Made by a program: the position numbers and the translations under genes. Shown piece by piece: positions 1 to 7,902 of a stretch of DNA of 25,122 nucleotides; the first letter of the stretch is position 1; every line of letters starts with the position of its first letter. A model generated the notes under the pieces. The model saw nothing but the letters and a program-made list of their open reading frames with translations, did not search any database and was not told the DNA's origin. The stretch is from contig JBGVOE010000055.1 in assembly GCA_045126355.1 (NCBI GenBank), positions 1 to 25,122 of the forward strand, given 5' to 3'. Origin of the DNA: CAZSIA01 sp045126355 (GTDB taxonomy: Bacteria; Bacillota_I; Bacilli_A; Acholeplasmatales; Anaeroplasmataceae).

Positions 1-1182
1 TTGTTTTCTTAAATATAAAATTAATAATGGAACAAAAACAGCTATAATAAACAAATCAACAAACAGTGCATATAGCCAAGGCAAGCCTTCATTAACAAAT
101 GTAAAATCAAGTAATGCTGTAAATGTTTGTGCTAAACCAATGAAAACAGCAATTCCAAAATATCTGTTAAAACTATCTTTATATGATTTTTCTTGTTTGT
201 ATTTCTTATATAATTCAAATGCACCTAACAACATAAAGACAATCATAAAAATATAGTCAATTAATAAGTTAGCACGAGTATCTAACAATATTCTAGATAA
301 CCAAAATATTATTACATATAATCCGGTAATAACTTTAGAATATATAGAGTATTTACTAGACTTAACAAATATTAATAAAATTAAAACAATTGAAAATATT
401 ATTTTAATTATAATATCCATTCCAATTTTATTAGAAAATTCAATGCCTTCTTTTGAATCACCTAACCATAAAATTAAAATATAAAAAGCAATGCTTAAAA
501 CAAAAAATCCAATAGAAAATAAAATGTAAATTAAATTTCTATTTCTAAACTTTTTAGCGTCCGTTTTATTTTTCTTAAATTCCATCAGAATATAAGGTTG
601 AGGCGTAAAAGAGTAAGTTTTATTAACCTGCTTAATTGCTTCCTTAATATTATTAATATAAAAATTTAATTCAGCTTTGTTTAAAATATTTAACTTAGAC
701 TCTTCTAAGATATCTAATAGGTCACCATCTAAATCAATAATAAAAGGTTCTTCATCACTAATCCCTAAGATAATACAAGGAATAAGCACTTTCTTATCAA
801 ATCTAAAATAAGCTAGGCAAGAATACTTATCATAATAATGCATTTTACCATCTACAGTAAAGAAATCACTACTAAATTCAATCTCTTCACCATTTAATGT
901 TTTATATATTCTATTTCCTGTTTTAGTTTGTAACTTTACTAAATCTCTCTTAGTTTTTTCCTCATTAATTTGTTTTATTAATTTTGGTCCAATAATACAG
1001 TAAATAACTGTACTAGATAACAAAATAACACCTGATAAAATCATTAAGATTATTCCAAAGACACTGTTAGAATCACTATCTAATAAAAATGCACCAGGTA
1101 TTAATGGAACAAATGAGCCAACAATACCTACTAATAAATAAATTATTAAATATTTATTACTTTTTTTAATTAATTCTTCCAT
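1..1182 (-). CDS. Multi-pass membrane protein, unrecognised (3' end cut by window edge)
   Basis: The frame is open from the ATG at 1182 to the left edge (394 codons, no stop), so the C-terminus lies outside. I checked each codon of this frame. A GGGAG ribosome binding site lies at 1193-1197. The protein starts MEELIKKSNKYLII, with two hydrophobic segments (about residues 12-35 and 43-65). A charged soluble domain follows (about 66-210), with a stretch like ISDEEPFIIDLDGDLLDIL. After that come at least five further hydrophobic helices to the end. The plan is an N-terminal helix pair, a cytoplasmic-looking domain and a C-terminal membrane bundle. I recognise no family, catalytic motif or transporter signature. 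It may be a sensor or an uncharacterised membrane protein. It lies just downstream of the terminator of the DUF2188 gene, so it probably has its own promoter; I saw no convincing -35. Confidence 0.8.
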   Translation of the reverse strand, partial: MEELIKKSNKYLIIYLLVGIVGSFVPLIPGAFLLDSDSNSVFGIILMILSGVILLSSTVIYCIIGPKLIKQINEEKTKRDLVKLQTKTGNRIYKTLNGEEIEFSSDFFTVDGKMHYYDKYSCLAYFRFDKKVLIPCIILGISDEEPFIIDLDGDLLDILEESKLNILNKAELNFYINNIKEAIKQVNKTYSFTPQPYILMEFKKNKTDAKKFRNRNLIYILFSIGFFVLSIAFYILILWLGDSKEGIEFSNKIGMDIIIKIIFSIVLILLIFVKSSKYSIYSKVITGLYVIIFWLSRILLDTRANLLIDYIFMIVFMLLGAFELYKKYKQEKSYKDSFNRYFGIAVFIGLAQTFTALLDFTFVNEGLPWLYALFVDLFIIAVFVPLLILYLRKQ

Positions 1183-1259
1183 TAAATTCACTCTCCCAAA
1201 AAATATTTATTTCCCCTAGTTAATCTTATTTTATAATATTTTATAAAGAAAATCAGTAG

Positions 1260-1289
1260 AAAAAAAGAAAAGTGGCTATTAACCACTTT
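1260..1289 (-). terminator. Rho-independent terminator of the DUF2188 gene
   Basis: A 7-bp stem (1269-1275 with 1283-1289, AAAGTGG/CCACTTT, 7-nt loop) is followed on the minus strand by a run of T broken by one C. It starts 5 bases after the stop codon at 1295. Confidence 0.85.
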
Positions 1290-1294
1290 ACCTA

Positions 1295-1513
1295 TTAGTA
1301 TTTTCTAATTTTTCCATCTAAACCATGTAAAACAACATAACTACCGTCATCTTTGTTTTTACATAAATGTTTAGCGTATTCTAAAGCTTCTAATTGAGTT
1401 GGGAATAATTTAATAACTTTACTAGAACCTTGAATGAATACTTTCCATTCTCTACCTTCTTCATCGTTTTCTCTCTTAGTTACGTGATAAACTGTTTTTG
1501 CTACTTCTGCCAT
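1295..1513 (-). CDS. DUF2188 family small protein
   Basis: This is a 72-residue soluble protein. The pattern is YHVTKR...EWKVFIQGSSKVIKLFPTQLEALEYAKHL, then VVLHGLDGKIRKY. It matches the DUF2188 family: aromatic start, W-V strand, F-x-TQ-x-EA helix and a closing V-H-G-x-DGKIR hairpin. The family has no established function. Start choice: an in-frame ATG also exists at 1528. The strong GGAGGA (1521-1526) overlaps that ATG and sits 7 bases before the ATG at 1513, so 1513 (MAEVAKTVY) is the better start. The gene is monocistronic, with its own promoter and terminator. Confidence 0.85.
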   Translation of the reverse strand: MAEVAKTVYHVTKRENDEEGREWKVFIQGSSKVIKLFPTQLEALEYAKHLCKNKDDGSYVVLHGLDGKIRKY

Positions 1514-1558
1514 TTTCGTCTCCTCCATTATAATGTATTCGTATCTTTTTATACTTTT

Positions 1559-1587
1559 ATTATATAATTTTGTCGAATAACAGTAAA
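1559..1587 (-). promoter_or_regulatory. Promoter of the DUF2188 gene
   Basis: On the minus strand TTTACT (1582-1587), a 17-base spacer and TATAAT (1559-1564) give a good sigma-A-type promoter about 30 bases before the ribosome binding site. The same TTTACT-17-TATAAT form occurs before the HAD gene at 22279-22307. Confidence 0.6.
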
Positions 1588-1652
1588 TATTTTTTTTACA
1601 AAATAACTAGAAATTTACTACTAACAGGCACTTTATAGTTAAAATCACCAAA

Positions 1653-2246
1653 TTATAGTTTAAAAACAGCTATACATTCTCTATCATCATATTCTTCAAA
1701 TTGATCCATACAATCAAGTTGAGTAATAAAAGTAATATCGCTTTGACTATTTAAATACTTTAAATATTCTTTTGAAGGATAATAGAAAAATAGTTTAAAT
1801 TCTCTTTCATTTTCTTCTTTGCTACGTCTTAAATTATTAATAACACATTCTAATACTTCAATATTAAAGGGATTAAAAAAATAAGCTCCTGTTACATCTA
1901 TATCGATAGCATAATCACGTGCGTCACAATTAACAAATGATACTCTAGCACTTGATAAGGCAGTTTGACTATTTTTAAGCGCACTATTATATAAGCGATT
2001 ATCAAATTCTACACCAATCATTTTAGGCTTAACACTATAAGCAAGATAGAAATCAACTCTACCTTTACCGCATCCAAAATCAATAATTTTATCGCGTTTA
2101 CTTATATAACCACTATTAGCTAAAGTTTGCAAAACACAGTAAGGAGTTGCTTCATAAGGGTAGTTTATAGGAGTTGATACAGAATCATCTCTACCATTTG
2201 TTTTAATTTTTAAAAAACGATCTAATTCAACTTCTAATTCATACAT
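1653..2246 (-). CDS. Class I SAM-dependent methyltransferase-like protein
   Basis: This is a predicted cytoplasmic protein of 197 residues with a Rossmann methyltransferase core. Motif I is IIDFGCGKGR (residues 54-63). An acidic residue ends strand 2 (GVEFD, E80). NCDARDY (106-112) fits the motif III area. FFNPF (123-127) sits where motif IV is expected. The pattern PYEATPYCVLQTLANSGYI before motif I, and the FFYYPS and RE ends, match a family of unnamed methyltransferases common in Bacillota. The substrate is unknown. Start choice: GTG 2255 and ATG 2252 are also in frame, but AAGGGG at 2255-2260 is 8 bases from the ATG at 2246 and too close to the other two. Confidence 0.8.
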   Translation of the reverse strand: MYELEVELDRFLKIKTNGRDDSVSTPINYPYEATPYCVLQTLANSGYISKRDKIIDFGCGKGRVDFYLAYSVKPKMIGVEFDNRLYNSALKNSQTALSSARVSFVNCDARDYAIDIDVTGAYFFNPFNIEVLECVINNLRRSKEENEREFKLFFYYPSKEYLKYLNSQSDITFITQLDCMDQFEEYDDRECIAVFKL

Positions 2247-2281
2247 ATTCATCACCCCTTATTATATTATTTTACACTACT

Positions 2282-2310
2282 ATTATATATTATAAACATT
2301 TATATACCAA
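2282..2310 (-). promoter_or_regulatory. Promoter of the methyltransferase gene
   Basis: TTGGTA (2305-2310), a 17-base spacer and TATAAT (2282-2287) lie on the minus strand. The -35 box matches the consensus at four of six bases. Confidence 0.5.
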
Positions 2311-2313
2311 GTT

Positions 2314-2349
2314 AATAAAAACAGAATAACCAACAAGATTACTCTGTTT
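2314..2349 (-). terminator. Rho-independent terminator of the GH2 gene
   Basis: An 11-bp stem (2319-2329 with 2339-2349, one G-U pair, 9-nt loop) is followed by TTTTTATT on the minus strand. It lies immediately after the GH2 stop codon. Confidence 0.85.
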
Positions 2350-2355
2350 ATATTA

Positions 2356-4716
2356 TTATTTAATTACTTCAAAATCAATTTCTTTTACTAATTTATCATG
2401 TAAATATAATCTTAATTTAGCATTTCCAGCTTCACCAATTGTTTTAATATAAGTTCCACCAGCACCGCCTCTTAATGTCATAACTTTTGGTCCTATAATT
2501 TCAATTGGTCCTAAAACTTCTAAAGTTAAGCCTTCGTTAAATACATTAAGCTGATTATTATTTTCATCTACTGCCTTTACTCTAATAGCAGCAACATCAT
2601 ATGTATTTTCTTCAATTAATTTATCATGTGATAATTCTACATTAAAGTCAAGTTTTTTTACAGGCTGACGTAATACAGTTTTAACAACCTTACCATCTTT
2701 AACAGCTTCAAAACGATAAGTAGTAACTGTTCCTCCCCAGTCAGTAATGTATTTAGCTTGTAGGGAGAATGGTAAAGAATATTTCATACCATATAAAACC
2801 ATGCATTTAAACATTAATAATTTAGTTTTAAATGGAATATTTGTAACACCATTTTTATTAATTGATAAAATGATTTTTTTAATATCTATTGCCTTTTTAA
2901 CAGAAAAGCCTTCTTCACTAATTAATAAATCACCAATAATATCATCAATTAAAATAGGAGCATGAGGAATATTAGAATAAGGTGAATTTTTAGGATAGAA
3001 AGTTTTAATGAACTTAGTATCTTTATATAAATTCACATAATCAGCATTCGTTAAAGCGTATATATCTTTAATAATACAAGCGTTATGTTCTCCGATATCC
3101 ATTGTAGATGAGATTTCTAATACATCTTCATAGTCTACTTGAGATTGGTATAAAGAAGCAACAAATTTTTTATTTCTGTACATATCAAGTACACCATGAT
3201 AGCAAATTCGATCACCGCTACCAAAATCTTTATGAGTATTGTAATCAGTCATACACCAACCAATTCCACCACTACAACCATCTAAACCATAATAACCATT
3301 CATAACTTTAGCGTGACGCATAAAATGTTCAACTCTTCTATCTTCTTGATCAAACATCTTAGTAGGGAACATATGTCCTCCGTATTCAGTTATTAAATAT
3401 GGTTTATCAACATTTGGAGTAACTACTTTTTTCAATCTAACACCAGGATTTGTTCCATCATGTGAGAAATCATTATAAGAATAAACATCTTCTAAAAGTG
3501 AACTTTGTAAGAAACAACGAACACCTGTAGTTTGTCTTGTAGGATCTAATTCATGAGCCACTTTATTAGTAGCCTCATAGAAAGAATCCAAGTCTCCACT
3601 TTCATTAATTCTTACACCCCAAATCATAATAGACGGATGATTACGATATTGTAAAATCATATCTTTTGTATTATTAATGGCAACCTCTTGCCAATCTAAA
3701 TTACCAATATATTGCCATCCAGGAATTTCAGTAAACACTAATAACCCTAACTCATCGCAAGCATTAATAAAATGTTTTGATTGTGGATAATGAGATGTTC
3801 TAACAGCATTTAATCCTAAAGTGTATTTTAATACTTTAGCATCATCAACCTGCATACTCTTAGGCATTGCGTATCCTACATAAGGATAGGCTTGATGACG
3901 ATTTAAGCCTCTAATGATAACACGTTTACCATTTAAATAAAAACCGTCTTTTTTAAATTCAACAGTTCTAAAACCAATTCTATCTACTCTTATATCATAT
4001 ACTTTATTTTCATCATAAAGGATTGTTTTTAAATTATATAGATTAGGATTATCGATATCCCAAAGTAATACATTTTCAATTTCATGATATAATTTCATCT
4101 CATCAAAACGATGAATCAGATTATCATTTAAATCATATAATTCTTGTCTATATTTTAAATTATTATCTATACTAAATGTAACTTCACAATCTAAAATAAC
4201 GTCATTTTCTTTTAAACTAACTTTTGGAAAAACGTCCTTAATATGAGCTTTTTCTTTGATATCTAAATATACTTCACGATAAATTCCACCATATGTCATA
4301 TAGTCAATAACATTACCAAAAGGTGGTAAATTTAAATTTTCATTACTATCAACTTTAACTAAAACAATATTATCTTTACCTATAATTAAATCGTTACTTA
4401 AATCAACAGTAAATGCAGTATAACCACAGTTATGTGTTTTTAAAAGTTTACCATTTAAATATACTTCACTTTTATGTCCTACACCCTCAAATGTTAGTAA
4501 CAAACTCTTATTAGACCATGATGAATCCGCAAATAAAGTAAATTGATAAGCACTAACCATTTGATAAATACTCTCATCAAAATAATTATATGGTGTTTCA
4601 ATAACGCTATGTGGAATACGAACTTCCTTATAATCTTTTAAAAGTCCATTTAACATTTCTTCTTTAAAACAATTGTTAAATCTCCAACCGTCATTTAAAT
4701 ATATTCTTTTACCCAT
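2356..4716 (-). CDS. Glycoside hydrolase family 2 (beta-galactosidase / beta-glucuronidase type)
   Basis: This 786-residue enzyme has no signal peptide, so it is probably cytoplasmic. Its GH2 domain order is as follows. A jelly-roll sugar-binding domain (about 1-155) contains LNDGWRF, FEGVGHKSEVYLNGK and GGIYREVYLDI. An Ig-like domain (about 160-250) ends in RIGFRTVEF. The TIM barrel (about 255-540) starts GFYLNGKRVIIRGLNRHQ. The predicted acid/base is E372 in IWGVRINESGD, and the nucleophile is E444 in YLITEYGG. A C-terminal Ig-like domain follows. It retains beta-glycosidic bonds by the family mechanism; the exact sugar cannot be read. A GGAGGT site precedes ATG 4716. It lies downstream of GH4 on the same strand, with no clear terminator between them and a promoter of its own. 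Confidence 0.92.
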   Translation of the reverse strand: MGKRIYLNDGWRFNNCFKEEMLNGLLKDYKEVRIPHSVIETPYNYFDESIYQMVSAYQFTLFADSSWSNKSLLLTFEGVGHKSEVYLNGKLLKTHNCGYTAFTVDLSNDLIIGKDNIVLVKVDSNENLNLPPFGNVIDYMTYGGIYREVYLDIKEKAHIKDVFPKVSLKENDVILDCEVTFSIDNNLKYRQELYDLNDNLIHRFDEMKLYHEIENVLLWDIDNPNLYNLKTILYDENKVYDIRVDRIGFRTVEFKKDGFYLNGKRVIIRGLNRHQAYPYVGYAMPKSMQVDDAKVLKYTLGLNAVRTSHYPQSKHFINACDELGLLVFTEIPGWQYIGNLDWQEVAINNTKDMILQYRNHPSIMIWGVRINESGDLDSFYEATNKVAHELDPTRQTTGVRCFLQSSLLEDVYSYNDFSHDGTNPGVRLKKVVTPNVDKPYLITEYGGHMFPTKMFDQEDRRVEHFMRHAKVMNGYYGLDGCSGGIGWCMTDYNTHKDFGSGDRICYHGVLDMYRNKKFVASLYQSQVDYEDVLEISSTMDIGEHNACIIKDIYALTNADYVNLYKDTKFIKTFYPKNSPYSNIPHAPILIDDIIGDLLISEEGFSVKKAIDIKKIILSINKNGVTNIPFKTKLLMFKCMVLYGMKYSLPFSLQAKYITDWGGTVTTYRFEAVKDGKVVKTVLRQPVKKLDFNVELSHDKLIEENTYDVAAIRVKAVDENNNQLNVFNEGLTLEVLGPIEIIGPKVMTLRGGAGGTYIKTIGEAGNAKLRLYLHDKLVKEIDFEVIK

Positions 4717-4747
4717 AATAAAACCTCCGATATAATATCACCACTTA

Positions 4748-4776
4748 ATTATAACTTATTTAACCAGTAAAGTCAT
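4748..4776 (-). promoter_or_regulatory. Promoter of the GH2 gene
   Basis: ATGACT (4771-4776), a 17-base spacer and TATAAT (4748-4753) lie on the minus strand between GH4 and GH2. GH2 can therefore be transcribed separately as well as by readthrough. The spacer contains CTGGTTA, a weak echo of the GGTTA core seen at the two operators at 18420 and 21018. Confidence 0.5.
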
Positions 4777-4822
4777 ATCTTTTTTACTCATTTCCTTTTT
4801 TTATATAGAAGGATAATTTTTC

Positions 4823-6133
4823 TTACTTATATTCAGGTAACCAGTCTTTATGTGCTTCAAATAAATCATCACATAAAGCTTTTATATCATCCATACTTAA
4901 TTCACTAGAAGTATGTGGATCTAAGTATGCTGCCATATAAACTAATTCTTTCTTACGCTCGCGTGCCGCTAAAATAGTTAAGTTTTGAACATTTATATTT
5001 GTTCTATTAATTGCCGCACATTGTTCTGGTAAATCACCTACATATGTTGGGTGAATTCCTTCACGGTCTACTAAACAAGCTACTTCTACACAGCAATCTG
5101 CTGGTAAATTAGTAATTAAACCTTTATTTAATACATTACCATGCATCTTATAAGGAATATTATTTACAACCGCATTAATAATACCAGCTGCAAATTCATG
5201 AGATTTTATGTGTTCAATATCTTCGTGAACTAATTTTTCTCTCATATCGTTCCAATCAGCAATTTGTTTTACACAACGACGTGGATATTCATCTAGTGGA
5301 ATATTAAACTTTTGGATAAATTCAGGATATTTATCTTTAATATACCAAGGAGTATATTCGCTAGTATGTTCACTAGATTCAGTAATATAGTATCCAAAGT
5401 GATGCATCATATCATGACGAACTAAATCCCAGTTCATTGTTTCTATATATTCACCACTTAAGCTTCTTCTCTTAATTTCTGGATATAAATCATTATTATC
5501 CATATCAGTAACCTTTAATAACCAAGCTTGATGATTAATACCGGCGATAACTTCTTTACAGTTATCAATATATTCATTCATTTTTAAAGATTCAAATAAT
5601 CCTCTAGTACAACATTGAACAGAATGACATAAACCAACTGTGTTAGGCCATAAATATCTTTGTAAGTATCCTGTTAACATAGCCATTGGGTTTGTATAGT
5701 TAATAAATAAGGCATGTGGACAAACCTCTTTCATATCAGCTGTAATTTCTTCTAAAACAGGAATTGTTCTTAAAGCTCTAAAAATACCTCCAATTCCTAA
5801 TGTATCTGCGATAGTTTGTCTTAACCCATATTTTTTTGGAATTTCAAAGTCTATTACAGTACAAGGTTCATAACCTCCTACTTGAATAGCGTTCACTACA
5901 AACTGTGCACCTGATAAAGCTTCTCTTCTATTTAAAGAGGCAAAAATCGTAGCTTTACCATTATATTTTTTATTAATATTTTCTAACATCAATCTAGAAT
6001 CTTCTAATCTAATAGGATCAATATCATATAAGGAAATATAAATTTCTCCTAATTCTGGCGTTAAGATACAATCACCTAAAACATTTTTAGCGAAAATTGT
6101 ACTACCAGCACCTACAAAACAAATTTTAACCAT
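4823..6133 (-). CDS. Glycoside hydrolase family 4, alpha-galactosidase-like (NAD+/Mn2+ dependent)
   Basis: This cytoplasmic protein of 436 residues is the usual size for GH4. The N-terminal Rossmann fold has KICFVGAGS (residues 3-11) for NAD+. YTNPM (146-150) is the family's NP motif. CHSVQ (169-173) supplies the metal-binding Cys and is the form typical of alpha-galactosidases; 6-phospho-glycosidases have CNxP. GINHQAW (198-204) carries the second metal ligand, H201. GH4 enzymes cleave by an oxidation-elimination route using NAD+ and Mn2+. The specificity (alpha-galactoside, possibly alpha-glucoside or a uronide) is inferred from CHSV only. It starts at ATG 6133 behind GAAGGGAAG and is divergent from the SGNH-PHP pair. 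Confidence 0.9.
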   Translation of the reverse strand: MVKICFVGAGSTIFAKNVLGDCILTPELGEIYISLYDIDPIRLEDSRLMLENINKKYNGKATIFASLNRREALSGAQFVVNAIQVGGYEPCTVIDFEIPKKYGLRQTIADTLGIGGIFRALRTIPVLEEITADMKEVCPHALFINYTNPMAMLTGYLQRYLWPNTVGLCHSVQCCTRGLFESLKMNEYIDNCKEVIAGINHQAWLLKVTDMDNNDLYPEIKRRSLSGEYIETMNWDLVRHDMMHHFGYYITESSEHTSEYTPWYIKDKYPEFIQKFNIPLDEYPRRCVKQIADWNDMREKLVHEDIEHIKSHEFAAGIINAVVNNIPYKMHGNVLNKGLITNLPADCCVEVACLVDREGIHPTYVGDLPEQCAAINRTNINVQNLTILAARERKKELVYMAAYLDPHTSSELSMDDIKALCDDLFEAHKDWLPEYK

Positions 6134-6286
6134 TTAAAAACTTCCCTTCTTTTTATATTTTTAGTATAACATAAATTTTTTGATACAATAAATTAAATAT
6201 ATAAAACATAATTTTAATACACAAAATACATAATCTATTTTATTAAATATGTTATATAATAATATAAAAGGTAGGTGCATTTTTTT
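6134..6286. promoter_or_regulatory. Divergent promoter region, GH4 / SGNH-PHP
   Basis: This intergenic stretch is almost pure A/T. On the plus strand TATAAT (6255-6260) lies 6 bases before the AAGGTAGGTG binding site region. On the minus strand TATACT (6163-6168) is a -10 candidate for GH4. Neither has a convincing -35. I saw no clear operator palindrome. Confidence 0.45.
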
Positions 6287-7090
6287 ATGAATATAAAACA
6301 TTTAACAAATGTATTAGAAAATGAAAAACCATTAGATAATTTAATACTTGACGGAGGATATACTTCTATTTTCCCAACAATTGCTTGTATTGGTGATAGC
6401 TTATCAAGTGGTGAATTTGAACATGTAGATGATAGTGGTGTTAGAACATATCATGATAAATTTGAATTTTCTTGGGGACAATTCATCGCTAGAGCCACAG
6501 GAAATAAAGTATATAACTTCTCACGCGGTGGTATGAGTGCGAAAGAATATATTGAGTCTTTTGCTGATCTAAATGATTTATATAATAAAGATAAAATTGC
6601 TAGTTGCTATATAATCGCTTTAGGATTTAATGACCTATTAAATCTTAATCAACCATTAGGTGATATAAGTGATATTGATATAAATAATTTAGAAAACAAT
6701 AAAGATACATTTGCTGGTTGGTATGCTAGAGTTATAAGTAAATATAAAGAAATTTCTCCAAATGCAAAATTCTTCTTTGTTACTATGCCAAAAGAAAACT
6801 CAGCCAACGATCCAAATAATATGATTAAAAAAGCCCATGCAAAGTTATTACACGCTTTAACAAAATTATATTCAAACTCATATGTTATTGATTTATTTGA
6901 ATATGCACCTATATATGATGATGATTTTAAACAAAAATTTTATTTAGAAGGACATATGAATCCAGCTGGTTATAGACTTACAGCAATTATGATTGCCTCA
7001 TATATTGACTATATTATTAGAAGTGATTTTAAATCTTTTTCACAAGTTGGATTTATAAACACAGAATACTATAAAAAAGAATTAGAATAA
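6287..7090 (+). CDS. SGNH/GDSL hydrolase, cytoplasmic
   Basis: This 267-residue protein without a signal peptide is probably an acyl-ester hydrolase (esterase or deacetylase). Block I is CIGDSLSSGE, with catalytic S38. Block II is NFSRGG (77-82). Block III is ALGFND (111-116), giving the oxyanion Asn115. Block V is LEGHMNPAGY, with catalytic H223. The usual Asp three residues before this His is Leu (L220), as in the YLxGHMNPAGY subgroup. Start choice: GTG 6275 is in frame but forms part of the binding-site region. ATG 6287 lies 9 bases after AGGTG and is preferred. The PHP gene follows 24 bases later in the same operon. The location suggests action on an acylated sugar after import, which is inference. 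Confidence 0.87.
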   Translation: MNIKHLTNVLENEKPLDNLILDGGYTSIFPTIACIGDSLSSGEFEHVDDSGVRTYHDKFEFSWGQFIARATGNKVYNFSRGGMSAKEYIESFADLNDLYNKDKIASCYIIALGFNDLLNLNQPLGDISDIDINNLENNKDTFAGWYARVISKYKEISPNAKFFFVTMPKENSANDPNNMIKKAHAKLLHALTKLYSNSYVIDLFEYAPIYDDDFKQKFYLEGHMNPAGYRLTAIMIASYIDYIIRSDFKSFSQVGFINTEYYKKELE

Positions 7091-7114
7091 ATTTCAAAGA
7101 TAGGAGATTTGTTT

Positions 7115-7819
7115 ATGTTAATTGATTTTCATGCACATTCAAAAGGAATAAGTAAATGTTGTCAAATTGAAGGCGACAAGATGGTTGAAGTGGTAAAAGA
7201 AAAAGGAATGGACGGAATTATTTTAACAAATCATTATGATAAAAGTTATGTAATAGATAATGATATTATTGGCTTAGCTAAAAGATATATCGACGAATAT
7301 TATTATGTTAAGGAATGTGGAGATAAAATAAATATTAAAGTATTTTTTGGTATTGAAGTTACAATGAGTAAACATGATAACCTACATATGTTAGTATATG
7401 GAGTAAAACCTGAATTTATTTTAAAATACCCTGATATTTATGATTATGAAATTGATAAATTATCTAAAATAGTTCATGAAGAAAATGGAATCTTAGTCCA
7501 AGCTCATCCATACCGAAAAGGAGTAGATAAATTACTAGATTTAAAATATTTAGATGGGATTGAAGCAAACTGTCATCCACTTTATGATGGTTCTTATTTA
7601 TATAGAATTACTACCTTAGCAAAATTAAAAAACAAAATAGTAACTTGCGGTGGAGATTATCACGCAGATACACATCGTGTTAAATGTGGAGTTTATTTAG
7701 CAAATGAAATAAAAGATGAAATAGAAATCGTCAATTATTTACTTAATAGTAAAGAGATTCTTCTTCACTTACAAGAACCAGATAGTATGGAAAGTTATCA
7801 ATATAAGTTTGAAAAATAA
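7115..7819 (+). CDS. PHP domain metal-dependent phosphoesterase
   Basis: This is a cytoplasmic protein of 234 residues. The PHP metal motifs are all visible: IDFHAHS (H6, H8), LTNHYD (H40), FFGIEVT (E81), VQAHPYRKG (H131), NCHP (H154) and GGDYHADTHR (D181, H183). These ligands normally hold a trinuclear metal centre that hydrolyses phosphate esters. Family members include histidinol phosphatase and nucleotide or oligoribonucleotide phosphatases; the substrate here is not readable. Start choice: TTG 7109 is in frame, but TAGGAGA (7101-7107) is 7 bases before ATG 7115. The pairing with an SGNH hydrolase could mean successive removal of acyl and phosphate groups from one metabolite. Confidence 0.88.
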   Translation: MLIDFHAHSKGISKCCQIEGDKMVEVVKEKGMDGIILTNHYDKSYVIDNDIIGLAKRYIDEYYYVKECGDKINIKVFFGIEVTMSKHDNLHMLVYGVKPEFILKYPDIYDYEIDKLSKIVHEENGILVQAHPYRKGVDKLLDLKYLDGIEANCHPLYDGSYLYRITTLAKLKNKIVTCGGDYHADTHRVKCGVYLANEIKDEIEIVNYLLNSKEILLHLQEPDSMESYQYKFEK

Positions 7820-7824
7820 TATTT

Positions 7825-7857
7825 AATAGGCTCATTTTTTTGAAGCCTATTTTTTTT
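7825..7857 (+). terminator. Rho-independent terminator of the SGNH-PHP operon
   Basis: An 8-bp stem AATAGGCT/AGCCTATT (7825-7832 with 7844-7851) is followed by a run of T to 7857. Confidence 0.92.
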
Positions 7858-7859
7858 GC

Positions 7860-7890
7860 AAAAAAAAGAATGTGCAATTAAACACATTCT
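7860..7890 (-). terminator. Rho-independent terminator of the exported-protein operon
   Basis: An 8-bp stem AGAATGTG/CACATTCT (7867-7874 with 7883-7890) is followed on the minus strand by eight T. It stands back to back with the plus-strand terminator at 7825-7857, closing two convergent operons. Confidence 0.92.
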
Positions 7891-7902
7891 CAATTTTAAT
7901 CA

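Noticed and set aside
1527..1532. TATAAT overlapping the first ATG of the DUF2188 gene
   Set aside because: A promoter there would start transcription within or past the ribosome binding site. The upstream box at 1559-1564 with a 17-base-spaced -35 fits better.
4777..4822. Terminator after GH4
   Set aside because: Only a five-base TCCTT/AAGGA pairing is present, without a following T run, so readthrough into GH2 is more likely.
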